A stretch of DNA of 64,000 nt from Vermamoeba vermiformis (taxonomy: Eukaryota; Tubulinea; Echinamoebida). The stretch covers positions 1 through 64,000 of the forward strand of contig JBEWZL010000155.1 in the NCBI GenBank assembly GCA_045837725.1, given 5' to 3'. Positions 24,890 through 36,803 of this stretch are shown one piece after another (the first letter of the stretch is position 1; every line of letters begins with the position of its first letter). The notes below the pieces were generated by a model. The model worked only from the letters and a program-made list of their open reading frames with translations, was not told where the DNA came from and ran no database searches. Made by a program: the position numbers and the translations under genes.

Positions 24890-25243
24890 ATGTATTCTCA
24901 TTGCAATTTCGCACTGTCGATTCCTTTTAGCGATGAAGTGTTGATAAGAATTGACGTTAAATTATGCGAAGAATTTTCTCGGACAAAAAGAGAGCCAAAA
25001 TTCTGCGTTTTTGTCGGCAAATTTCAATGGCCGTTCGCTATTTATTCAACAAAAATATCAAGCGGCGCTACAAACATAATAGAATGCAAAATTATGATGC
25101 CTTATAATTTTTTATTAAGACTTCACGCATTTAATATCGTTTTTATAAGGGAGCGCGCGAGATCCAAATTACGAAAGAAGGATTTTATTCTAAGGTGGCA
25201 AAAATTGTTGAACGATCGAATTAGGTCAATCAATATTTTTTAA
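24890..25243 (+). CDS. Uncertain ORF, possible 3' exon of the SMC gene or separate small protein
   Basis: An open frame of 117 codons starting with ATG just after the last clear SMC exon. It reads MYSHCNFALSIPFSDEVLIR and later FCVFVGKFQWPFAIY and ends RIRSINIF. A TTTTAG acceptor sits at 24929, and what follows (DEVLIRIDVKL) resembles the A-D-x-V-I sequence that follows the D-loop/H-loop region in SMC heads, but phase 0 from the previous exon does not enter this frame. It may be spurious: the region is AT-rich, yet the frame is long for such DNA. No family is recognised with confidence. Confidence 0.25.
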   Translation: MYSHCNFALSIPFSDEVLIRIDVKLCEEFSRTKREPKFCVFVGKFQWPFAIYSTKISSGATNIIECKIMMPYNFLLRLHAFNIVFIRERARSKLRKKDFILRWQKLLNDRIRSINIF

Positions 25244-25520
25244 AAAATATTGCGATTTTTTGATAGCCGCTAAATGAATTAGTTTATAAAAGAATAAAAT
25301 CGAACAGATCCCAGTCGGATTCAATTTCGATAGAAATTTCATGTAAAACTTGCTGAACACGACCACAGATCCAGTATTAAACGTGATTAGCGAGTGCTAT
25401 AAATATTGGCTAATGTCGAAAACCTAATTTTTCGAATCGAAACTTAATGTCAGACCACGAAGGTAAACTAATCCGATCCCGATCTTCTTGACACAAACCA
25501 TTAATACTGTACTTAGTCTA
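25244..25520. other. Intergenic stretch upstream of ARM-BTB gene
   Basis: About 280 bp of AT-rich DNA with several RGATCY motifs (for example near 25305, 25365 and 25470). It probably contains the 3' end of the SMC transcript and the ARM-BTB promoter. Nothing else seen. Confidence 0.35.
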
Positions 25521-28500
25521 ATGTCTAGTCTTGAAAATATTGGCAAAATTCACAAAGGTAAGCCTATTAATTCGAACAATAGCAAATGGCGTGTTGGTGA
25601 CTACGAACAAGATCTGATCAGAAAAATTTTCGTCTTCAGGTGAAAAATCAAAAGAAAAGAAGTCAGTCAAGAACAGAATAATCAACGCAATGAAACGTAA
25701 AGGATTATCATCAGATTCATTAGACACAGTCTGCTCGCCATTAAAAAAGGTATAGAAACTAATATTTGTCTAATTCCCTGCGAATTCTAAGTATTAAATG
25801 TATTTGCACAGCACAAGTCGAGCAAAACAGACAAATTTCGAGCTAAGGTAAGTCTTATTATACTCACCTGGCTTTGGATCCAGATCAAAGATCTAAATTT
25901 TTTTGATCAGCTCGGAAAAATCATGGGCGCGGATACCAAACAAAACGAGAAGCTACAGAAGCTTATAGACAACTTAAATAAGCCAGGAAAATTGGATACT
26001 GCTTGCACAAAGCTTCTGACAGACTACGCATCCGCTTTAGACGAAAAGACATCTGCAAACGAAAAGAATAATATCACTGACAAGAGCGTCTATTTGGACC
26101 AAATTTTATTAGAAAAATTAATGTTTAAACTCGAAGAATTACAATCCCAAAGCAAGAAATATAAGAATACCACCACTGCAAGAAGTTTCCGAGACGACCT
26201 TATTACATTAATGAAATGCTTGCGAATACTTTCCAGAAATGGTAAAATTACTATAAAAGGAAATACGTAACTGAATACGATCTAATCGATTTTGTTCAGT
26301 ACAAACTTTGTCGGTCGGATTAACAGTTCAATCTTATGCCCAAACAATTCTTAAAGTCCTCGAAGACAGAATGGACGACGTTGAAGTTCAAAAATACTCT
26401 ATTGTTATATTTAACAATTTTGCGGCTCAATGTAAGTTCAAATAGTTTTTAGCGAAGAAAATGGCGCTAATTTTCTATTCCTTTTTAGGCAAGTCAATTG
26501 CAAGCGAATTACCGCAAAGTTCTACTTTGATAATTAAGTCAATTAAGACACACTTCCATAATCCCGAAATTGTAAACTTCGGAATGATCACCCTCAGAAA
26601 CTTGTCTTCCGACGGTAAGTCAAAGCACATCCGTTTCCTTCATTACTAACGGTCTTTCAGCAGACGCACAAAAATTGACAATTTACAACGAGAAGGCGTT
26701 GAAGTACGTTTTTAACGCGTTGCGAGACTACCCCAACAATTTATCCATCGTCGAAAACTGTTGCGCTGTCATTCGATTTTTGGCCTTAAATGGTAATTTC
26801 TAAATATAGTATTAGCTCGTTATAGAACCTATTCTTATTGGTCTCGTAGATGAGGTCGAGGAACAAATCGGGCTTCAAGGCGGAGTTCGAACGGTGTTGG
26901 AAGTCCTCAGCAGTTACATCAGCAAACAAAATATCGTCGTGCAAGTCGTAGGCGCCCTTTGGAACTTATCGAACAACGCCAACAACAAAGGTGATTTCAC
27001 ATTATAACGGCGTCAGATTGATTGCTGTCGTCATGAAAAGTTACGCTAAAGATGCGTACATCCAAAAAGCAACTTGCGCCGCCTTGCAAAACTTAGCAAT
27101 GAGCTGTAAGTCCGAAGAAAAATTATTGCAAAGCTTAAATTCGGAGGCTAATATTATTATCTTTAGCTCGTATTCGAGATACAATTGTTTCATGCGGTGG
27201 TATTGAAAGTGTTGTTATGAGCATGAAAAATTATCCGCACGACGCGGAAATTCAAGAACAAGCAGCTGGTGCTCTATGGAACTTTGCTTTAGATGGTAAG
27301 TGCCTAAATACAAATAACCGGACAGCATTTCGCCTAATTGTTTTTAATTATTCGGTCAATTATTGAGGAAATTTCAATTTTGCGGAACGCTCGCGCTACA
27401 ACACGTAATAACATTTTGATTTTTAGATCGCAATAAGAAGCTAATATCTGATTTAAATGGTATTCATTATATACTACGAGCGTTGAAGAGGTTTTCATTC
27501 GATGCAAATGTCGTTGAATGTTGCTGCGGTGCTTTACAGAATTTGACATTGAACGGTAAGTTAATTGATACATACACATGTAAAACACTTGTTGCAATTG
27601 AATTTGATAAATAATCGTCCAGATCCAGATGACGTGGCTAAACTTGCTTTCGCTAATGCCAAATCACTCAAGTTGCTATTGAACATTATTCGACAGCACG
27701 TGGATAACTCCGATGTATTAGAAGGTGCCATATCGGTCTTATGGAACTTATCCACCAATGGTAAGTTTTTCCGCTAGTACTCCATAAAAAACTAGTTCCT
27801 AATACTTTTTTATTAGATACCAACAAACTTTTGATCGTTTCTGAGCACGGAATTGTCGTCATTTTGGAGATCATGAGACGACATAGAATTTCAGCTGAAG
27901 TGCAAGAATGTTGCTGCGGTCTCTTACGCAATCTTTCTACGAAAGACGCATTGAGGACATTGATTGCCGAAGAGAACGGCATTGACGGCATTATTAGCAC
28001 TTTGAGCCTTCATTACAGTACGTCAAAGCCTATTAAAACCATCGAAACTGACAGGCTTGCAATAGATTTCCCGCAACTCGCCGAAGAAGCAACAGCCGCG
28101 CTTAGCAACCTTTCGGAATCACCCGAGCTGCACGTGCGAATCGTTCAAGCCAACGGCATTCAAACAGCCATTAAGACTCTCATGCACTACGAAGAAACAT
28201 TGATTGAAGGTCGCGAGCGAAGCCCTGAGATTCACACGTATACCTCTGACTTCTTGGTGAACCTCCTGTCAAACGGTAAGTCCCGAAAGTGACACTTTGA
28301 CACCTGTCAAACGATTTTCCTAACGCTAAAAACTTCAGTTGCTGGTCAAAAAGAACTCATGCTCGGCATTATCAATACGAACTCCGTGCGTTCTTTAATG
28401 AAGCTGCAAAAGCACACTTCAAAATTGAGCTTGAAGCACGTGTGCAAGCTCGTGCTCGCAGAGTTGCAAGAAGAATGTGTTGTGCTCTATAACGACGTCA

Positions 28501-29614
28501 AGGACTCAAACGAAGAGGCCTCAATGATCAAATTTGCAATGTCTTTGCCGTACTTCATTACTAAAACAAGTAAGTCTTTCCTAATTAGGTAAAAGAAGCT
28601 AACGCAGTATTTTTTCACAGCTTTGAAGCAACGAATGTACATCGAGTATGGTCTCATCGATGTTATTTTGGGCCAACTGTCCAAGTCTGATCTTCAAGAC
28701 TCCAAGGACGCTGCACGATCACTGCATTTCTTCATTCAAACCTCGTTGAAAAAACAAAAGAAACTTCCTTCGAACTTTGTTGGATTCCCGCCTCAAACAC
28801 CTGAATTTGGACTCGCTCTCAACGACGAAATGTTGTCTGATTGTGTTTTCAACGTAGAAGGTCAGAAAATTTTCGCGTCCAAGGCTATTTTGGCGACTCG
28901 ATCCGACTACTTCCGCAAACTTTTCGTAAGTACCACTTTCCATAAATGGAAATCCGGTGATATTTTACTAGCTACAGGCCCGGTCTTACCTTAAATATAG
29001 TACTAATATTCTATATTTAGTTATGTGGCATGAAAGAAAGCTTCTCGAAAGAGATCGTTGTCACGGACATCGAGTACGATATTTTCTTCAAAGTGATGCA
29101 GTTCTTGTACACCAACACGCTCAATTTGGCAAGCCACGATGAAGCCGTGAAGCTTTTAATAGCAGCCGATCGATATCAATTGGACTACTTGAAACTCCGA
29201 TGCGCGGAATATCTCCGAGAAATTATCGATACTGACAACTTCGAAACATTACTCGATTTGGCTTTCATATTCAACGCTCATACACTCCAAGCCCAAACAG
29301 TTGGATATACTTTGCGATTATGGAAGTCAATCGATAAGATCGTCGAAGCTGTAATGGCCCTGCAAAATTCAAATGGCAGATCTGATCCTAAATCTTCAAC
29401 CAAGCAAGAAGAGGATAATACGTTGCCACTTAACGAGAAACAAATTAAATTACTCGATTATTGGAACTTCAAAGAAGAATCGGCTGTGCGTGAAAAAGAA
29501 AAAATGTTGAAGAGCATGATGAGCGACAAATCGTTCACGGACAAGATCAAGTCGTTTTGTAGCGATATTATTATGAGCTTGAACAAGTCTCAAGCGAAAA
29601 TTAAAACCATGTAA
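25521..29614 (+). CDS. ARM-repeat / BTB-domain protein
   Basis: About 15 exons; roughly 1,050 residues. A basic N-terminus (MSSLENIGKIHKG...) is followed by about a dozen armadillo repeats, recognisable by repeated LWNLS / LQNLT / LRNLS motifs (for example VVGALWNLSNNANNK, AAGALWNFALDDRNKK, CCGALQNLTLNDPDD, AISVLWNLSTNDTNK). A BTB/POZ domain follows (NDEMLSDCVFNVEGQKIFAS KAILATRSDYFRKLF, then KVMQFLYTNTLNL and DRYQLDYLKLRCAEYL), then a BACK-like helical tail. Plant ABAP1/ARIA proteins share this order; BTB proteins often serve as Cul3 adaptors, so a substrate-adaptor role is an inference. Every intron between ARM repeats is phase 1 and sits just after the NLSxN/D motif. At about 26990 the frame slips by one base (AACAAAGGTGATT) with no plausible intron; the ARM sequence resumes at once in the other frame. 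Confidence 0.85.
28298..28309. promoter_or_regulatory. Intronic TGACANNTGTCA site (TGACACCTGTCA)
   Basis: Arms extend to TTTGACA/TGTCAAA; inside an ARM-BTB intron. Confidence 0.5.
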
Positions 29615-30103
29615 ATAGTATTATTTATTTAACTTGTGATTCAAAATCCTATCATTTGGAGGCTTCTCTTGGCCTGTTTTTGAGAAGGTCCCTGGCGGAG
29701 TAGTGACAACCTCATATGAGGTTAATTATATTTGCTGGTGAATTGAACTACGGTGAGCCCTCAATTCGTTCTTGGATCTTAGATCTCGACACGACGGATA
29801 GATCAAAACCATCTCGTCATCGAAGATTAGATTTATGATTGCGCATTCAGCCGTCTACGTTCAAACTTAGTTATCAAACCGAACGATAGGTATAGATCCT
29901 TAAGGCGATACCCAGCACTAGATCAAATTACGGTCCTTCAGCCTCTTGCAAAATAAATCAAGAAGAAATCAGCATATAAAAAGCAAAGATTTTTAATGAC
30001 GAAACGTAATTTTCCTTTTTTGGAAGTTTTGATTAATTTGCTTTTGGCGGTTTTTTTCACTCTACAAAATAACTGTTGCAAGAGACCACAATTCAACATC
30101 AAT
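29615..30103. other. Intergenic region with palindrome
   Basis: About 490 bp between two plus-strand genes. It holds a perfect 16-bp palindrome AACCTCATATGAGGTT at 29708-29723 and several RGATCY sites (29777-29895). A short open stretch from about 29996 runs into the next gene's leader. No RNA gene recognised. Confidence 0.45.
29708..29723. repeat. 16-bp perfect palindrome
   Basis: AACCTCATATGAGGTT, self-complementary, about 95 bp after the ARM-BTB stop. It could be a hairpin in the 3' UTR or a dimeric protein-binding site for the next gene. Confidence 0.6.
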
Positions 30104-30943
30104 ATGAAACTCCAACTTGTTATCTTGCTCTCAGTCGCCTTACTGGCGTCTGCAGTCCGCGAACGCGTATTGTACGAAGCGTTTTCTGGATTGGATTGTC
30201 AGGCTGCCGACCTTGGCTCAATTACCGTGCGCTTTGAGGTGCGTACTTAATCGTATTGACCGTTCTATGGGTTTGGACTATTTAGGAAATTTATACAAAT
30301 TCAATTCTTTAATGTCCTTTGACAATTTTTAATCATTGGATGCAGGACTCGACTGAGCCTCGTTACGATTGCACCAACTACGCTACGACCTCATATAGAT
30401 CAACTGCTAATGCCCCACTTCCCGATCCTCAACCCGACTGGGCTTACGTTGCAGTACAACTCTCGGGATGCCCGATCACTGACGCAATGGAATACGCCCT
30501 TTACGCTGGTAAATATTTTTATTAACATTACGTGTGCATGACTAATAATAAATGACGCAGGAAAACCAGCGACATCGTGCTGGGTTTATTCCAACTTCCA
30601 AGTTTACGTGGATGGACCAAACAAAATGGTCTCTATCAACCTAAACGAAACTAAGTGCAAATATGTCGATTTTCTTGAAGACTACAACGAAAGTCCAGTT
30701 GGATTTTGTCGTGAGCAAACCGGTTTTTCCACGGGCTCAGCTTATGGCAAGTATCCGATCACCTTCGCTCCTGTAGCCGCTCCTGTCGATGCTCCCGTTG
30801 CTCAACAAACGCCTAATGCTGCGGGATCTCCACAAAGCAGCAATACCCCCGTCAAGAGCAACACACCATCCAAGACTAACAACGGATTCCGAACTTCTGC
30901 CGGATTTGTCGCTCTTATCAGCGTTCTCTCTCTTTGTTTGTAA
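30104..30943 (+). CDS. Secreted, probably GPI-anchored surface protein
   Basis: Three exons. The ATG at 30104 begins a clear signal peptide (MKLQLVILLSVALLASAVRE). The first intron (about 30240-30345) joins VRFE to DSTEPRYDC, the second (about 30509-30560) joins YALYAG to KPATSCWVYSN. The ectodomain of about 140 residues has several Cys (CQAAD, YDCTNY, SGCPI, SCWVY, TKCKY, GFCRE), suggesting disulfides. It is followed by a Pro/Ala/Ser/Thr-rich stalk (APVAAPVDAPVAQQTP, NTPVKSNTPSK) and a short hydrophobic C-terminus (GFVALISVLSLCL) with nothing after it, the pattern of a GPI signal. The stalk's PVDAPV text recurs in the membrane protein at 58492-59892. The ectodomain family is unknown. Confidence 0.78.
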
Positions 30944-32264
30944 GGTCGCAATTATACAGACTTATGTAAGACCATTGGGGTATATATAAACGATTACTTA
31001 CTTAAAACGTGGCTGGTGAATCTAGTTTAAGCGCCAATTTTTTTATTTCTCAATTATTGTTACGGATTGTATTTTGCAACACAACAGCCTCTAAAGTAGA
31101 TGCATAGTGTCGCGCTGCTGCTACAATCCAAAGTCAGCTTGGAGCAGTGCGTCTTGTGCCGATCCATAAAGAGTAAAGTTCTCGGGAAGCATTTGGATAA
31201 TGAGATTGTGTAAGATAATAATTTCATAGTATTTTTAGTGCTGTTTCTATAATTTTAGAGCGATAATGAAAATCAGAAATGAATTTTTACTTCAAATTTC
31301 TTATTTCTTCAGCTAATTTTTTCCTTAACAGGCAAAATAATTTAAATTTGCAACTACTGCTATTTCAGGTTCCTCGAATAATTATCCGACCATATTCCAC
31401 TCCGTGGCGGTTGCTCCGTAAGTACGATCCAAGCCTATTTTTACAAAGCAAATCCAAACCACCTTTTAGCGTCTGGCAGTCCTTAAAGGACTAACTATAT
31501 ACGTCATAAATTTCATATCATCAAATTATTTCGTCTCTTGCTCCTCTATAGTTTGAGCCCTCGCGAAATTTATTATTTAGTGCCAGATCCATTTGCAGCG
31601 CGAAGTCGAACTAGCAATTGCTCCTTCAGATAATTATGTATTGTGTTTTTTGAATAGCGCTCGTATTTCTGGGGAATCGATCGAGAATTCGTCACAGAAA
31701 TCGAGCCTTTGCGCTAGTTTCGCTTTTCATTCGTGCAACAACGCTATCTCTCCGAACGGATCCGCCTCTTAAAATAACTGTTCAGCGATTAACTCTAATG
31801 AAGGCTATAGTTTACCTTTACTACATTTCAAATTCTGGTTTTGTTTTGGCTAAAGGAATTCGTTCCGTGGATCGGAGATTGCAATCTCGTACGATGCTTT
31901 CACATTTGTTTCTATATATGGATAAGTAAGTTTAAGTGACGAGAAACTATTCAATTTCATAAAGACCATAATACTAACTGTATATAATAGGATCTCATTC
32001 GAAATTTTGCTCCAAATTGAATGTCGGCGATACATCCGTTTATACGCCTTTGAACCTTAAGATTCGCTCGCAGTTCGATGATCCAATCTTGGCTTATTGT
32101 CTGCGACGTTAAAAATGACGCCGACTTCGTTTATAAAGACTTTTTGAGAAGCAGGTTCTAAACTCCAGAATTAAAAATTTGCCTTGACGATTATGACATT
32201 TTTTGACACGGAGCCAAAAATCTCTTTTTTCCGACGGTGGTTCTTTTTATCAAAGCGAGTCCAT
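30944..32264. other. Long intergenic region
   Basis: About 1.3 kb between two plus-strand genes, the longest gene-free stretch here. One ORF of 71 codons (31279-31494) lies in AT-rich DNA and looks like chance. I looked for snRNA, tRNA and transposon traits and saw none that I could support. The 3' part (31900-32260) should hold the promoter of the Ras-like gene. Confidence 0.4.
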
Positions 32265-33663
32265 ATGACTACCACACTTCGTGTCCCACCCCAACATAAG
32301 CAGTTGAAAAAAGAATACCGTCTCTCGCGCCGAATGACAGCCGCTACTCCGCCACATCCAAATATTGAACCAACGAAGATCTGTGTCCTGGGGGCAAAGA
32401 AAGCTGGCAGCACCACTTGGACTAAGTACTTTACTAACCTGAACGAAACGGTAAGTCAATTCGATAGTTTAAAAATTATATCGGCCGGTGGTTTTATGGC
32501 AGATCTAGATCGTGCGCAAATTAAGTGTTGCGAGGCAATTTCATTTAAACTCTTATAATGACCATTAATACATTCAATGGTCATTATATTGCTACATTAT
32601 TATTAAAGTCGTCCTATTATTGGTCCCCTTCATTAAATCGCGGAGAAACGAGGGGACAGCACATCTAATCGTCGTGCCTTATATTCTATAGAGACTCCTT
32701 TAATTAATTATTGAAACATTTAATTATATCTCGCTAGCTTTATATACTTTGAGCTCGTTTACGATGCACAAGCGTATATTTAGTTGTTACGTCTTTGACC
32801 ACTTGCTGACGTTTGTCTTGCAGAAACCTCCTCAACCTATTAGTGCCATGGATGAGGCTATTCCTAAGCGATGGAAGATCGAGGAGCAAGAACATCAATT
32901 GGAAATTAGCGACACGGGAGATCTGGTAATTAATTAGCGAGAACAAATAATTTAATTTGAAAATGTGATTTTACCGCTTAAGCTTCCACCCTAATTAATT
33001 ATATTGCGAATATGATGATTGATAGCTTCATTTAAATCTTAAATTTAAATTTCGGTTGCGGATCGGCAATCAAATTGGATCTTTTCCCTAACACATTTTT
33101 AATTCGTTAGAGCTCCTTCCCTGCGCTATTCTGCCACTTTATTATAACCAACAATGGCTTTGTTGTCATCTACTCAATAACGGACAAACAATCAATAGAA
33201 TGGGCGCAAAAGACTATCATGCAGATCAAAGAGATCCGCAGCCGCGCTAAATTTCCAGGCTGCCCGATCATCTTGGTCGGCAACAAAGCAGATACGAGCT
33301 CAGAACGCGTAATCTCTACTGAGGAAGGGTAAGCGTCTCATTAATGTAACAGAAAATATTTCTATTTTTGGTAGCCACCTCGTATCTTCGTCAAACGAAA
33401 AAGTTTTCAGTTAACACAGATACTCATGAAAGTACTTTATCTGGACGCTTTTACGATGCGTTCGCAGCGGAAAGACTAGATCTGACGCTCTTTTATCGAA
33501 CAGACAAAGCTTGGCGGATAAATTTTCTTGCTTATTCATCGAGACTTCAGCGACTTCCGGAAGCAACGTAGATACGGCGTTTAATAAGTTGATAGAAGAA
33601 ATAACCAAAGTTAAACCTCAACAAGACGCTATCAAAAAATCTCGAAGTTGTCTTGTTATGTAA
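32265..33663 (+). CDS. Ras-like small GTPase with altered P-loop and switch II, CAAX end
   Basis: Four or more exons. Exon 1 (32265-32450) starts MTTTLRVPPQHKQ and reaches KICVLGAKKAGSTTWTKYF; exon 2 (32824-32924) has QLEISDTGDL; exon 3 starts near 33112 with SSFPALFCHFIITNNGFVVI YSITDKQSIEW and ILVGNKADTSSERV; the last exon reads FIETSATSGSNVDTAFNKLI and ends SRSCLVM, TAA at 33661-33663. G4 (NKAD), G5 (ETSA) and a CAAX box (CLVM, prenylation) are intact. G1 is GAKKAGST, where the Lys of GxxxxGK[ST] is Ser, and the DTAGQE motif is DTGDLS, lacking the catalytic Gln. So it is a membrane-bound Ras relative that probably does not cycle normally. The 373-nt first intron may hide an exon with switch I. 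The start at 32265 is the first Met in frame with good context; 32190 is an alternative. Confidence 0.75.
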
Positions 33664-33974
33664 CCTCAGATCTTGACCTTTGTAACATAAGACTTGTATA
33701 ATAGAATGTAAATTAGTAAACTATCTTGCGGAAATTGATAAAATATCAGCGCACATATGGAACCGAATGAGGGTGACAAGAAGTGATTCAATCGTTTTAT
33801 GTACATAATTCGGAATTGTGTTCAACATTCTTATCGGTAGGATTGAATTGAAGGTATTCAATGCAAGTTAATATGGGACTGCAAAAGATAAGATATATTT
33901 CGAAAACTAATTTATTGCTCAAAATAACAAAATGCGATTGTGCTTGTCTTTCGTGGCGGTGCATCTAGTTTGGC
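33664..33974. other. 3'-3' intergenic region
   Basis: About 310 bp between the convergent Ras-like and eIF2-gamma genes. It should contain both polyadenylation regions. Nothing else seen. Confidence 0.4.
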
Positions 33975-36803
33975 TTATTGACGAACAGTATTGACAGTAA
34001 TGGTGGTACCCTTCATGATTTTACCCCATCCAATAAGACTAATAAACGTATTAATATACCAATCTTGAATTAACAAACAGTTCGTGAAAAACTTACCGCC
34101 AATGTTTGTCGACACGACGGGACAAAGCAATCTTTTCACCTTCTTGTGTGCAGACAGGAGTGAACAATTGAATCTTGGCCAAGTCAGCCTTCACGGCCAA
34201 GACCTTGCCACCAGCAGAAGTCGAACCAATGTTGACCATCAGAACTTCGTCCTTAGCCAACTTGGACACCTTCGCTTGCTTGTCACCTTGGGACTTAACA
34301 CCCAAAAGGCGGCGCAACAAGAAAAAGTTGATTTCGATTTCAATAAAGATGTCGGGCAACTTGCCAACACCACCGAGCACTTGACCGACCAATCTAAAAA
34401 CAAGATCGTTAGATCGATCTGATCGCGGACAAAGTTCATACGACCACAAATCGATTATAGGGTAACCTTATTATAATAACGATAGTATGTCCCGAGCTAA
34501 TAAACGTGCACGATATGTTTTGTTGTTACGTACCTGTCAGCTCTGCACAAAGTCGGATCAACTTTAGTACCAACACCAATCAAACCGCCCGGAACAGCGA
34601 ACTATAAGTGCAAGTATTAATGTCAAAGCTTGATATATATGATAAACGTCAATAGGACTTACTTGAAGGTCGTTTTGATCAGCGAACAACGAGACAATGC
34701 GGCTAAAAATAGGTCGGCATTGATAGTTGCCCTCAGGATCCTTCGAAACAATACCAGGACGGATTTCAATCTCGTCGCCAATCTGCAATACAAAGGTTAG
34801 CAATTATGCCTTTGAAATCAAAAACATGGGACAAGTCCACTTTTGGGGCAGACGATCCAAACGCAAAATTAATAATTCTCAACGGAATATGTTGGCGAGA
34901 TTTAAACGAAGAACAGTAAATTGGCAATTACTATGCACGCCATTGATAATATTGGTTAAATGAAGAATGCAAGTTCCAAGTCAAGTTTAGGTTTGGTGAA
35001 TCCAAAGCGAACTTTTCATAATTAAATTCAATTGATAACGTACCTTCAATACACCAGTGATAATAGAACCACCAGCAACACCACCCTTAAGCTCTTCAAC
35101 TTCAGCACCAGGCTTGTTAACGTCGAAAGAACGAATAACGATCATTCTAAAACACATCCGTTAGCCGATCAGATCCGTTACAAACATACATCAAAAACTG
35201 GTGAAACCATTTGAATATGATTGGATGAATATAATATATAATGTTCTTATCATAGACGTACCTAGGAGAAGCAGTGAAGTCGCGAACAGGAATGGGGATC
35301 TTCTTGGTAATATATTCGAGGACGACGTCAATGTTGTACTTCAATTGAGCGGAAATCGGGATAATAGGAGCACCTTCGGCAATGGTACCCTTGACGAATC
35401 GAAGAATCTGTTTGTATTGTTCTTGGGCTTGAGGTTCCTTGACAAGATCGATCTTGTTTTGCAAAATGAGAATGTGTTTAAGCTTCATAATATCAATAGC
35501 AGCCAAGTGTTCTGAGGTTTGAGGTTGAGGGCAAGACTCGTTACCAGCAATCAATAACAACGCAGCATCCTATATAAACGAAGATCAGTTCCCTGAATCT
35601 CGTGGATCGCGACAATTTAAAAAGTTAAAGAGCTTCAATCCAACACATATATACAATGTATAATATCATAGTATGTTTCTATTTATAATGATTTATAGCA
35701 ATATGAGGACGTTGAGTGACTTACCATAACTGCAGCACCGTTTAACATAGTAGCCATCAAAATATCGTGACCCGGGCAATCGACGAATGAAACGTGACTA
35801 GTATAATATTACTTATTAGTATTCTTACTATATTTAGGAATAGCAATAAAATTGAACGAAAATGAAAGATCCTGAAAGTTGGTCAGATCGCGCGTCGGAT
35901 CTGCTCCACAATATTACTTGATCGATATAACAATACCAATTATACGTAGTAAGTGGGACCTGTATAATATATTAATACATACCGAACGAGTCTCAAGCGA
36001 CCTTCGCATCCAGCACGAGGGCAAACAGGGCTGTCTTCCTTCAAACTGCCGTAAGATTTGTAGCAGTCAGGACGAGGGCAGTCCGGGCTATCGCACTTGT
36101 AGATCTTAGCGTTAGCATAACCCAACTTAATGGTAATGTTACGCTCGAGTTCGTTCTTGAAACGGACGGTCTAAAAAATTAAAGAGAAATTAGTACGCGA
36201 TCTTAGTTAGGCTTCCTATGCTTAATTTTTATTTGCAAGTGACGATTCGCGATGATTTATCGACAAATAAATTGAATTTGTGGATAAGTTGAATAATAAG
36301 AGAATTTTAAAAATGCTAAATCTGATCATCCATGTTCATAGGCTTAAACATCGATAAATTTAACTAAAATAATTAAAATATTACAAATAAATATTATTGA
36401 GTATTACTATCGCTATGATGCAATATTTAATAGACTAGCAAAGTTTTCTTGGTTCTTGATTTGAAAATAAACTTACTTGGACACCAGAAATAGCCTTTAC
36501 GACGGTGGATTTACCGTGGGCTACGTGACCAATAGTACCTATATTCATACATTTATTAGATTTATTGGCCTCGAAAAGACTGAGAAAAAAATTGGATGCT
36601 GAATTATTAGATCTTGTCCTCGCTGATTTTGCTTGTAATTAATTCCTCGTACCAATATTAATTGTAGCTTGTCTAGAAATAACTTCAGGTGACAAAGGAG
36701 TCAATTTAGAAATGTCCAAGGTTGACAAATCTTGTTTTGCAAGATGAGTCGTATCTGCAATTCTGCCAGATATGCTCGATGAGGCAACTGTTTCTTCAGC
36801 CAT
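33975..36803 (-). CDS. EIF2S3: Translation initiation factor eIF2 gamma subunit
   Basis: About ten exons, about 470 residues. It begins at 36803 with [14 protein letters not shown] and the eIF2-gamma leader [21 protein letters not shown] motifs: GHVAHGKST (spliced), the zinc-knuckle-like [16 protein letters not shown] and [35 protein letters not shown]. Later come [55 protein letters not shown] and [15 protein letters not shown], ending VNTVRQ with TAA at 33975-33977. This is the GTP-binding subunit of eIF2, which carries Met-tRNAi to the 40S subunit. All motifs look intact. Several introns are longer than the local norm (for example about 290 nt near 36190-36475). It diverges from the EGF-7TM gene. 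Confidence 0.96.

Noticed and set aside
24890-25243. KEOPS subunit Pcc1 (ALSIPF start and an LLR helix)
   Set aside because: Only two short stretches agree; the middle does not fit the Pcc1 pattern.
26991-27016. A 26-nt intron (GTGATT...GTCAG) to explain the ARM-BTB frame slip
   Set aside because: Far below the usual 45-70 nt, would delete conserved ARM residues and leads to a stop.
31279-31494. Plus-strand ORF of 71 codons in the long spacer
   Set aside because: AT-rich, no splice context and no protein-like pattern.
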